From Mucilaginibacter ginkgonis (GTDB lineage Bacteria > Bacteroidota > Bacteroidia > Sphingobacteriales > Sphingobacteriaceae), in contig NZ_CP066775.1 of assembly GCF_009754905.2 (NCBI RefSeq), positions 2,914,001 to 2,978,000 on the forward strand: a stretch of 64,000 nt of DNA. Direction: 5' to 3'. A model generated the notes under the pieces. That model was not told the DNA's origin. It did not search any database and worked only from the letters and a program-made list of their open reading frames with translations. This document shows positions 37,888 through 45,105 of the stretch, piece after piece; within the stretch, counting starts at the first letter, position 1, and each line of letters begins with the position of its first letter. The position numbers and the translations under genes were made by a program.

Positions 37888-37895
37888 CAAAGTTA
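37888..37895 (-). promoter_or_regulatory. -7 box of the LptF/G gene
   Basis: Minus-strand TAACTTTG fits TAnnTTTG, 6 bases before the ATG. Confidence 0.45.
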
Positions 37896-37954
37896 GCTAT
37901 TTGCCAAATGCAAAGCTTTGTAATTATAACGATAAGAAAAGCGGAAAATTGGAC

Positions 37955-37981
37955 AACAAAAAAGCCACTTTAGCAAGTGGC
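37955..37981 (-). terminator. terminator after the tRNA-Met / GIY-YIG locus
   Basis: Minus-strand hairpin GCCACTT-GCTA-AAGTGGC followed by TTTTTTG, just beyond the 3' half-tRNA copy. Confidence 0.75.
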
Positions 37982-37988
37982 TCTACTG

Positions 37989-38036
37989 TAGCGGGGAGCA
38001 GGATCGAACTGCCGTCCGTTAGCTAACGGATATGAA
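37989..38036 (-). pseudogene. 3' half of a tRNA-Met gene with inserted TAGCTA palindrome
   Basis: On the minus strand TTCATA, then the palindrome TCCGTTAGCTAACGGA (38030-38015), then CGGCAGTTCGATCCTG and the complete T-arm and acceptor end of tRNA-Met (to 37989). In the intact gene the ten bases ACCCTAAGGT stand where the palindrome is. It begins three bases after the GIY-YIG stop codon. Confidence 0.85.
38015..38030. repeat. TAGCTA palindrome, GTTAGCTAAC type
   Basis: TCCGTTAGCTAACGGA inside the 3' half-tRNA copy; with its flanks it forms one end of a 24-base direct repeat (38013-38036 against 38433-38456, one mismatch). Confidence 0.85.
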
Positions 38037-38038
38037 CA

Positions 38039-38302
38039 CTACACTTTGTTGATCTCGTGAACTAAATTCCAAATGAATTTACGCCCTTGCTGCGACTTTA
38101 ATTCTTTTTCCCGTTTAAGCGTTTCGCTTTTAGATTTGAAAACCTCCGTATGTGCAATCACCCAAGGTCGATATTTTATGGTGTGCCCCTTAGTTGCAAG
38201 TTCGTTATGTGATAAAAAGCGCTGTTGCAGGTCGGCCGTATAACCAACGTAGATCTGATTGTGTAAAGGCGAATGCAAAACGTATACCGTAAACATAATC
38301 AT
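38039..38302 (-). CDS. single-domain GIY-YIG nuclease
   Basis: An 87-residue GIY-YIG endonuclease domain and nothing more (a second ATG at 38296 gives MFTVYVLHS). The signature is VYVL...QIYVGYT (about residues 6-22), the catalytic arginine lies in LQQRFLSHN (about 28), and the metal-binding glutamate in LKREKELKSQQG (about 65). Such UPF0213/YhbQ-like small nucleases are numerous in Bacteroidota, often near tRNA or rRNA genes (general knowledge). Here it lies between an intact tRNA-Met and a broken tRNA-Met end, inside a segment bounded by palindrome-bearing direct repeats, and is read in the tRNA direction after a terminator. A role in moving or duplicating this segment is an inference. Confidence 0.88.
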   Translation of the reverse strand: MIMFTVYVLHSPLHNQIYVGYTADLQQRFLSHNELATKGHTIKYRPWVIAHTEVFKSKSETLKREKELKSQQGRKFIWNLVHEINKV

Positions 38303-38304
38303 TA

Positions 38305-38331
38305 AATAAAAAAGCCCCGAAAAGGGGCTTT
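38305..38331 (-). terminator. terminator after tRNA-Met
   Basis: Minus-strand AAAGCCCC-TTTTC-GGGGCTTT then a T run, directly after the tRNA 3' end. Confidence 0.85.
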
Positions 38332-38336
38332 AAAAG

Positions 38337-38410
38337 TAGCGGGGAGCAGGATCGAACTGCCGACCTTAGGGTTATGAATCCTACGCTCTAACCATCTGAG
38401 CTACCCCGCC
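38337..38410 (-). tRNA. tRNA-Met (CAT anticodon)
   Basis: A 74-base cloverleaf: acceptor GGCGGGG pairs with CCCCGCT, D-arm GTAGCTCAGATGGTTAGAGC, anticodon loop TTCATAA with anticodon CAT, T-arm GGCAGTTCGATCCTGC. No CCA is encoded. CAT could also belong to a lysidine-modified tRNA-Ile, but the body resembles elongator Met. It lies between two broken copies of itself. Confidence 0.92.
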
Positions 38411-38434
38411 AAAAATTTTATTTAAGAACAAACG

Positions 38435-38450
38435 TCCGTTAGCTAACGGA
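38435..38450. repeat. TAGCTA palindrome, GTTAGCTAAC type
   Basis: TCCGTTAGCTAACGGA at the break of the 5' half-tRNA copy; see 38015-38030. Confidence 0.85.
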
Positions 38451-38488
38451 TGTGAATCCTACGCTCTAACCATCTGAGCTACCCCGCC
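38451..38488 (-). pseudogene. 5' half of a tRNA-Met gene, broken at the anticodon
   Basis: On the minus strand from 38488: GGCGGGGTAGCTCAGATGGT then TAGAGCGTAGGATTCA, identical to the intact gene up to the anticodon loop, then CATCCGTTAGC... (the palindrome). It keeps the promoter side; a -7 box lies at 38511-38518. Confidence 0.88.
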
Positions 38489-38510
38489 GTGCCTTTCTTA
38501 AAAAGGTTTG

Positions 38511-38518
38511 CAAATATA
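38511..38518 (-). promoter_or_regulatory. -7 box of the tRNA-Met locus
   Basis: Minus-strand TATATTTG, 23 bases before the broken 5' tRNA half. Transcription from it would read through the broken half into the intact tRNA-Met. Confidence 0.6.
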
Positions 38519-38588
38519 GGATAAAATCGCTTTCTTTAGAAAATATGTTCACTTTTACTCCCCGTTAACTTAAACCGTGTTGACCCTT

Positions 38589-38972
38589 ATGTCCGAAAAA
38601 AAGAAATTTCATATTGAATATGAGATTAAGTCTTCTCCACGTATTCTTTTCAATTTTATAAGTGAACCCAACGGTTTAATGCAGTGGTTTGCCGACCAGG
38701 TGCTGGCACGAGATAACGACTACACGTTTATTTGGGATGATGGAGAGCAGCAGAAAGCAAAGTTGCTTATCTACAAAGAGAATAAGCTGGTACGATTTAA
38801 ATGGCTCGACGACGAACCGCAATGCTATTTTGAGATGGAAGTAGTGCAGGATGAACTTACCAATGATGTGGCATTAAGTATAACTGATTTTGCAACGCAA
38901 GAATCGATTGCAGAACGCAAACAAATCTGGGACAGTCAAATACAATATCTGGTGAGCGTTATAGGCGCTTAA
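38589..38972 (+). CDS. START/AHSA1-like fold protein
   Basis: A 127-residue SRPBCC-type protein (helix-grip fold). ATG 38589 is chosen; a GTG four codons upstream is possible. The start KKFHIEYEIKSSPRILFNFI, the block EPNGLMQWFADQV and the C-terminal long helix (SIAERKQIWDSQIQYLVSVI) match START-like proteins of Bacteroidota, with a hydrophobic ligand cavity. Ligand unknown. It is alone with its own terminator (38992-39020). Confidence 0.85.
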   Translation: MSEKKKFHIEYEIKSSPRILFNFISEPNGLMQWFADQVLARDNDYTFIWDDGEQQKAKLLIYKENKLVRFKWLDDEPQCYFEMEVVQDELTNDVALSITDFATQESIAERKQIWDSQIQYLVSVIGA

Positions 38973-38991
38973 TCTACCTTACAATATTTAC

Positions 38992-39020
38992 AAAGCCACT
39001 TTCACGAGTGGCTTTTTTAT
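38992..39020 (+). terminator. terminator after the START-like gene
   Basis: AAAGCCACT (38992-39000), loop TTCACG, AGTGGCTTT (39007-39015), then T run. Confidence 0.85.
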
Positions 39021-39043
39021 TTCCCAAGGTTCGAAACCTGATC

Positions 39044-39077
39044 AATAAAAAACCCTTGCAGCTTGCTGCAAGGGTTT
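39044..39077 (-). terminator. terminator of the susCD unit
   Basis: Minus-strand AAACCCTTGCAGC-AA-GCTGCAAGGGTTT then a T run, 32 bases after the DUF4397 stop. Confidence 0.85.
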
Positions 39078-39108
39078 CGATTGTAAAAAAGATCTGGTTT
39101 TGAGCTTC

Positions 39109-40041
39109 TTATTTATTGGTATAAAATACCAACTGTGCAGGTGCAAAGTAAATCTCGGGCAATGTTGATGTTGCCGGCCTTGCAGATGCTTTTAATGTAA
39201 TCGTGGTGCCCGGTACAGCGTAGTCAGCAGCCAGGCCACGACCTATAATGGTATAATATCTGCCCGGCGCTAATGATACGGTGCTTGATACTGCTCCAAC
39301 TTTTGTAGTTGTAGCTGTAGCATATGCCTGGAAGGTATAACTTGATAGGCCTGAGCTATTAACCGGAACCGCGATAAAATCGCTTGCACTGCCATAAGCA
39401 ACATTTGTAGCAAATGTAGTTGTAGTTGCAGCCGACGCGCCGGTAAGCGTTACGGTTGATGCCAGATCTAACGCGCTTGTAGCATTAGGGATCATGTTGG
39501 CAAAACGCACGTAAGCTTTTGTGCCATCTGTTTGTGTGAATTTATCTTCAATAACTTTAATGCCTACAGGTGCGGTAGCAGACCCCGGAAGTCCTAAAGT
39601 AAAGATGGTGTAATAAGAATCATCTGAGGTGTTTTGTGTAACAGAACCAATTGTGGTGCCCGGCGCAGATGTTTGTGCCGTTGCTAAGGCCGGTACGTTT
39701 GTGGTTGTCACCACTTTGATAGCAGTTGCACCAGAACCTACAACCGCATAGTTGCTACCCGGGAACAGCCCCAGGTAAGTTGTTGTAGAACCGGTATAGT
39801 TATAAATGATACCGGTGGTAATTGAGGTAGTCAGGCTGTTATCTGTAACAGAAAGCGACTGTGACGGTGTGATCTTGGTACCGTTTACATAACCGTCAAC
39901 CGCAGGTAAACCCGGAGCTGTTTGCACAAACTTTAAGTTTGTACCGGTTTTAACATCGCCAAACTGAGTAATTACGCTTTTTTTACATGCTACCGCGCTA
40001 AGCGCCAGCAAGCCCAGAAATATATATTTTGTTTTTTTCAT
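39109..40041 (-). CDS. DUF4397 lipoprotein
   Basis: A 310-residue lipoprotein: signal peptide with lipobox LSAVAC (Cys19), then DUF4397 beta-sandwich repeats (NLKFVQTAPGLPAVDGYVNG; AYVRFANMIPNATSALDLA), rich in threonine and serine. The family is common in surface proteins; this one follows susD by 18 bases and so is the third gene of the susC-susD unit, where such lipoproteins help bind the nutrient at the cell surface (inference). Confidence 0.88.
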   Translation of the reverse strand: MKKTKYIFLGLLALSAVACKKSVITQFGDVKTGTNLKFVQTAPGLPAVDGYVNGTKITPSQSLSVTDNSLTTSITTGIIYNYTGSTTTYLGLFPGSNYAVVGSGATAIKVVTTTNVPALATAQTSAPGTTIGSVTQNTSDDSYYTIFTLGLPGSATAPVGIKVIEDKFTQTDGTKAYVRFANMIPNATSALDLASTVTLTGASAATTTTFATNVAYGSASDFIAVPVNSSGLSSYTFQAYATATTTKVGAVSSTVSLAPGRYYTIIGRGLAADYAVPGTTITLKASARPATSTLPEIYFAPAQLVFYTNK

Positions 40042-40059
40042 TGTAATTCTTTTTAAGCG

Positions 40060-41640
40060 TTATGGCAAAATAAACCAAGGTTTAGTGGTGTGGTAATCCG
40101 GTGCTGTAGCGCCAAATGACTGCAAAGCCGGAATGTTCCAGATGTACTCTGAATTGTAACGCGGCCTAACTACATAAACCTGTTTACCTGCATTGTCGGC
40201 ATATAGGGTTCCAGGTTTAACAAATCCCTGGAAAATATTTGCGTCGTACTGGTAACGGCGTTCATCTGCCCATTGCTCAAGCGGATTCCATAAAAACAAT
40301 GAGATAAACTTCTGTTGTAGGATATCACTCAGTTTTAATGTAGCAGCGGACTGGCGTACGCTTGGACCTGCTAAATACGCTGCTTGTGCAGTCGCCGAAA
40401 TATAATTCGTGCTACCTGTTAAAGCGCCACCAATTGGCGGATTGCTTGCAAATTCCAATGCTCCTTTTACACCATTAATGTAGGCCGTATAAGCACCTGC
40501 GAGGTCACCTTTCTTAAATAAAGCCTCGGATTTCATGAATTGCAAAACCGGGTAAGTCATTAAAACACCACGTGAATTGTCGTTGAACAGGTATTTAGCT
40601 GCCGAAGTTCCGGAGTTAGCAGTTGTAGCACCTGCAAACTGTGGGATCAATGTATTGGCGTCAGATGAGTTCGGATCTCCAAGAGGTGGTATAACACCTC
40701 GGTAGGTCCTGTCTTTACTTCTATTTAAAAGTAAAGGTAAACGAGGGTCTGCAAGTGTGTCTTGCGCGGCTTTTCCTGCTAAGATTCGACCATCAAGTAA
40801 CCTAACGATGAAATCAGATTGACGGAATCCTGCTAAGTTACCGCGTGTAGGGCCCCAGAAGTTGGCGTCGCCTGAGTTTGATCCGGTGTTTTGTACGCTT
40901 GCGTTATCTGCATTGCTGGCAAAAGAAAGATCAACATATTTGGCTACAGAGTCTGCGCTAAAAGTAGCCTTGTTGCTTAGGTGTAATGCATTAGTAGCCA
41001 TTATTGAGTAAATAAACTTTACCCATTTAGAACGGTCGCCATAATACATATAATCACCTTTAGCTAAAGTTGCAGAAACGCCTGCATTACCATCAGCCTT
41101 TGTCGCTTGTGCAAAAAAGCTTAAGGCCTGGCGGCACTCTCTGATTACCTCTGCGTAGACGTAGTCCGGCGAGTCATAGTTAAAGGTCAGCTTGGTTGGG
41201 TCAAACGCCTCTTTAACGATCATATAATTGTACAGATCGCCGCCTGTTTGCCAGCCCCAGGCACGCAACGCATGCGCAACGCCTAAGTATTCGTACTTGT
41301 TGTTAGCCATCGCGTCCTGCATCATCAGGGTTACGTTTTGGCCTAAGCTAAAATAAACTGTACGCCACATTTCACCTGCTGAGTCGCTTCCGGGAACGTA
41401 ACCTTCCTGGTCCCAAACATTGTTGGCGGTAGACGCACCCCACATTTGTGAATACTGGCCAATGTAACGGCTGTCATACCATACACCACGCTCCATACCT
41501 GCTTCAATAGGCGGCAGCAATGAAGCTGCGTCTACGCTGGTGGGCGCATTAGGGTTGGTGTTTATATCAACAAATTTCTTACAACTGTCCAGCGTACCTA
41601 AGGTTAACGCTGCAGTTATGATATATATGAGTTTTTTCAT
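40060..41640 (-). CDS. SusD/RagB-like nutrient-binding lipoprotein
   Basis: A 526-residue lipoprotein of the SusD-like_2 group: lipobox TLDSC (about Cys20), start FVDINTNPNAPTSVDAASLL, a helical tetratricopeptide-like scaffold, and typical late motifs (KSEALFKKGDLAGAYTAYIN; a LWNPLEQWADERRYQ block). SusD forms the lid on the SusC barrel and captures the substrate. Gene order susC-susD-DUF4397, 15-base gap to susC. The substrate is not shown; no glycoside hydrolase genes lie near, so peptide or other uptake is as likely as glycan. Confidence 0.93.
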   Translation of the reverse strand: MKKLIYIITAALTLGTLDSCKKFVDINTNPNAPTSVDAASLLPPIEAGMERGVWYDSRYIGQYSQMWGASTANNVWDQEGYVPGSDSAGEMWRTVYFSLGQNVTLMMQDAMANNKYEYLGVAHALRAWGWQTGGDLYNYMIVKEAFDPTKLTFNYDSPDYVYAEVIRECRQALSFFAQATKADGNAGVSATLAKGDYMYYGDRSKWVKFIYSIMATNALHLSNKATFSADSVAKYVDLSFASNADNASVQNTGSNSGDANFWGPTRGNLAGFRQSDFIVRLLDGRILAGKAAQDTLADPRLPLLLNRSKDRTYRGVIPPLGDPNSSDANTLIPQFAGATTANSGTSAAKYLFNDNSRGVLMTYPVLQFMKSEALFKKGDLAGAYTAYINGVKGALEFASNPPIGGALTGSTNYISATAQAAYLAGPSVRQSAATLKLSDILQQKFISLFLWNPLEQWADERRYQYDANIFQGFVKPGTLYADNAGKQVYVVRPRYNSEYIWNIPALQSFGATAPDYHTTKPWFILP

Positions 41641-41655
41641 ATCCTTTTAATCTCC

Positions 41656-44600
41656 TTATAATTTCACACTTACACCAAAAGAAACAACCCTTGGCGTTGC
41701 CACCGCACCATAATCAAAACCTTGTGCACCTGCACCTCTGGTAGCAGAGTTTGTACCGTTAACTTCCGGATCTGCGCCTGTGTAGTTAGTGATCAGGAAC
41801 AAATCTGTTGCGGTAACAAACACACCCGCCGACTTGAAGACCTTCTGGTGCGACAAAATTGATTGAGGCAACGTATAGCTTAACGTTACGTCGCGTAAGC
41901 GAATTGTGTAAATGTTGCGCTCAATAAAATCAGACTCGATAGCATTGGTATAGTAACCGGTTTGATAGTAAGGCGTAACCTTTATTGTATTTACTGTAGG
42001 GTTAGCAGAGTTTTCGTTGCCGTCTTTTAATACGCCCGGCACCACAATAGGTGTCAACCTATTCAAGGTGCGGGTGCTTAAGCCATAGCGGGTTAAGAAC
42101 AACTCATTACCGTTAAACACATCGCCACCCTGGCGCCAGTCTACTAAGAAAGTAAGCGCGAAAGATTTGTATGTAAAGCTGTTACCTACGCCTAAAGTAA
42201 ATTTAGGCTGGCGGTCACCAGTGGTAACAAATGTTCCATTGCTAACAGGCATACCGCTTGATGGATCTACCAATATCTGGCCTGCATTATTCCTTGCATA
42301 AGTGTAAGATGCGATGTTAGTTAAGCTGCTGCCCGGGAATATACTTGCACGTGCGTTAGCATATAACCAGGTATCAGAGTTGTAATATTCAGGCAGGTTA
42401 CCCAAATTGATCACTTTACCTCTGTTGAGGAAGAAGTTCATAAACGGCTTCCACGTAAAGTTTTTGCTTGAGTAAGCGGTACCGTTCAATGAGATCTCTA
42501 TACCTTGATTTTGGATCTCGCCACCGTTTACCAATTCCAAGATGTAGCCGGAACCGTAGCTAATACGCGGGTCAAATATCTGGTTAGTTGCACGGTATTT
42601 ATAGAAGTTGATCTCAGCTCCTAATTTGCCTCCCCAGAATTGTAACTCTGTACCTAACTCCATTTGATAATCTTTCTCAGGTTTCAGGAAAGGGTTGTTA
42701 CCTGTAACGTCATACGCGTAACCACCACCAGTTGTTGCTTGCTGCAATACACTGGATTTGATTTTGTACGGCGCAAACGGGTCTTTACCAACACCTGCGT
42801 AAGAGAAGCGTATCTTACCAAAAGTTAAAGTTTGGTTGCCTTTTAACATCGGCAATTCAGAGAAATTAAAACCAACACCTGCCGAAGGATAGAAATAAGA
42901 ATCTTTTTGAGTGCCTGCTAAACGTGATGAGTAATCATTACGTGCAGTAGCATTAAAAGTGATCAATTCTTTCCACACTAAGCTTAAACGGGCAATTTCA
43001 CCAATACGGCGTGTTTCTGCATAGTTGGTTACAGCGCGTTGTGTTGTAGGTGTAGTATTGTTGATGGTATTAAAATCGGGCTGAAGGAACCTCTCACCGT
43101 ATTGGCTATTCACAATATCCTTACCATCGTAAACCTCGGCACCCACTGCTAAAGTAGCGCGCAAGCCGCCAAACTGATGTTTAGCCGTTGCGAAGAACGA
43201 GCCGTTCAATAACAAGTTGTTATCGTCATAGTTATCTATGATACCACCAGAGAAAATACCATTAGTAGCAGCAAATGTATTTACGACCGAATTTTGGTAT
43301 GACGAACTATACTGGCTTAATAAGTTATTGCCTTGGGTAGTGTAGTAGTCGATACCCACCAAGCCACGCAGGTTTAACCACTTGGCAGGGTCATAAGACA
43401 AGTCAACATTACCTATTAATCGGTTTGTTCTGTCCCGGCTGATGTTGTGATGAGCATCCCAAAACGGGTTGTCAAAATCAATGGCTGCGTCAGTTACGAT
43501 GTTGGTCAGCTTTGCCGGTAACAACGTACGGCGGCTGCCGTCAGGGTTTTCATAAACGCGCACATCATCATTAGTAGGCCATGATAAGGCATTGATATAC
43601 GTACCCGAATTGCCTTTGTTTAGCTTGCGGTTATCTATATTAAAATAGTTGAAGCTGGCACTGCTGGTTAACTTTGAAGTGATCTTAGACTGGCCTGCTA
43701 AACGCAAAGAAAACTTATCGTTATAAGCTACAGGTAACACACCACCTGAATGGCGGTATTCTGCAGACACGCGATAGCTTGACAAATCATTACCGCCAGA
43801 GAATGATATGTCATGTGTTTGCGACATACCTGTCTGGAAGGTGTTCTGCAAGTTATTGTAGGTCTGCGTTCCGGGTGCATACGCCGGTCCGAAAGCATTT
43901 CTCACAGTTGGGTCAAGATAACCGCTGCTGCCCGGTCCAAATGTTTTTTGGATCTGAGGAAAGCGATATTCACTGGCCCAGCTAAAGTTGTTGTTGTAAG
44001 CAATGCTGCCATCGCCACTCTTGCCTTTTTTAGTAGTAATGATAATGGCACCGCCTGCAGCATCAGAACCGTAAACAGCGGCGGCATCCGCCCCTTTCAA
44101 TACGGTTACCGTCTCAATATCATCGGGGTTAATGTCAGCAATACGGTTGGTAAAGTCCTCGCGGCGGTTATCGCCGTTGGAAGCCAATGAACTTTGCGCC
44201 GTAGCGTCATTGTTTACACGGATACCATCAACGACATACAGCGGCGAGTTATTACCACCAATTGACGTGATACCACGTAAAACCACAGTCGCAGACGCAC
44301 CGGGCAAACCGGTAGAGCTGGTAACCGTAGCACCGGCCACGCGGCCTTGCAACGCGGTTACAAAGTTTTCGCGGTTGGTTTGAGCAATCGCGGTACCGGA
44401 TATTGTCTGTGTAGACGACGTCAGGTCGCGCTTTTCTTGCTTAACACCAAAACCTGTTGTAACGGTTACTTCTTGAAGTGAAGTAACATCTGCTTTCAGC
44501 TGTACATTAATGGTTGTTTGCGAGCCAATAGTACGTTCTGTAGTTACCGTACCAGTAAAGCTGTAAACCAGTACCTGGCCGGCATTGGCCCTGATAGAAT

Positions 44601-44781
44601 AGTTACCGTTAGCATCTGTGCTAACAGCGTTTGTGGTCCCTTTGACCTTTACAGTGGCACCAGGCAGTGGGCTGCCGTCTTCACTTGTAGTAATTTTTCC
44701 GGAAATGGTTAGCGCCTGCGCCATAACTTGCATTACACCGCATAAACTTACCAGGAAAAACAGGAGTAGAATTTTCTTCAT
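41656..44781 (-). CDS. SusC/RagA TonB-linked outer-membrane transporter
   Basis: A 1041-residue SusC-type transporter: signal peptide (about 1-22), CarboxypepD_reg-like domain (LTISGKITTSEDGSPLPGAT, about 23-105), plug domain with the SusC box (LYVVDGIRVNND, NPDDIETVTVLKGADAAAVY, GSDAAGGAIIITTKKG, about 115-250), and a 22-strand barrel to the C-terminal VVSFGVSVKL. It imports what SusD captures, powered by TonB-ExbBD. First gene of the three-gene unit. No sigma/anti-sigma pair is adjacent. Confidence 0.96.
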   Translation of the reverse strand: MKKILLLFFLVSLCGVMQVMAQALTISGKITTSEDGSPLPGATVKVKGTTNAVSTDANGNYSIRANAGQVLVYSFTGTVTTERTIGSQTTINVQLKADVTSLQEVTVTTGFGVKQEKRDLTSSTQTISGTAIAQTNRENFVTALQGRVAGATVTSSTGLPGASATVVLRGITSIGGNNSPLYVVDGIRVNNDATAQSSLASNGDNRREDFTNRIADINPDDIETVTVLKGADAAAVYGSDAAGGAIIITTKKGKSGDGSIAYNNNFSWASEYRFPQIQKTFGPGSSGYLDPTVRNAFGPAYAPGTQTYNNLQNTFQTGMSQTHDISFSGGNDLSSYRVSAEYRHSGGVLPVAYNDKFSLRLAGQSKITSKLTSSASFNYFNIDNRKLNKGNSGTYINALSWPTNDDVRVYENPDGSRRTLLPAKLTNIVTDAAIDFDNPFWDAHHNISRDRTNRLIGNVDLSYDPAKWLNLRGLVGIDYYTTQGNNLLSQYSSSYQNSVVNTFAATNGIFSGGIIDNYDDNNLLLNGSFFATAKHQFGGLRATLAVGAEVYDGKDIVNSQYGERFLQPDFNTINNTTPTTQRAVTNYAETRRIGEIARLSLVWKELITFNATARNDYSSRLAGTQKDSYFYPSAGVGFNFSELPMLKGNQTLTFGKIRFSYAGVGKDPFAPYKIKSSVLQQATTGGGYAYDVTGNNPFLKPEKDYQMELGTELQFWGGKLGAEINFYKYRATNQIFDPRISYGSGYILELVNGGEIQNQGIEISLNGTAYSSKNFTWKPFMNFFLNRGKVINLGNLPEYYNSDTWLYANARASIFPGSSLTNIASYTYARNNAGQILVDPSSGMPVSNGTFVTTGDRQPKFTLGVGNSFTYKSFALTFLVDWRQGGDVFNGNELFLTRYGLSTRTLNRLTPIVVPGVLKDGNENSANPTVNTIKVTPYYQTGYYTNAIESDFIERNIYTIRLRDVTLSYTLPQSILSHQKVFKSAGVFVTATDLFLITNYTGADPEVNGTNSATRGAGAQGFDYGAVATPRVVSFGVSVKL

Positions 44782-45105
44782 ACGCGCGTTTATATTTTAT
44801 TAGAGGTTAGCCTGCGCTCAAGTCATCAAATCTGATAATAACATGACAACGCAGATGTAAAGAAACTTCAAAAAATTGGATTTCCACGCAGGAGAGGCAA
44901 GGTATTTTGTTTTGTAACATGTTTGTTACCATTGGATGATGGCCTTCGTGTTTGACTTACACACGAATGAATGCTAATTTCAAATCCACATTCATTGTCC
45001 ACATCTGTTATGAAAAATGTATGAATGTTAACAAATTTTTAACATTGCTTCCAAAAACATTATAGATTTTTGCGAAAGTTCATTTAATCACTTAAAACAG
45101 CAACT
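44782..45105. other. divergent intergenic region between susC and the Oar-like receptor
   Basis: 324 bases, AT-rich near both starts. It should hold both promoters; only an imperfect TAGATTTTTG (about 45063-45072) resembles a -7 box on the plus strand. No gene is seen. Confidence 0.5.

Noticed and set aside
38039..38302. GIY-YIG gene, considered as part of a group I intron
   Set aside because: No intron core is visible, the tRNA is not spliced across it, and a terminator separates it from the intact tRNA.
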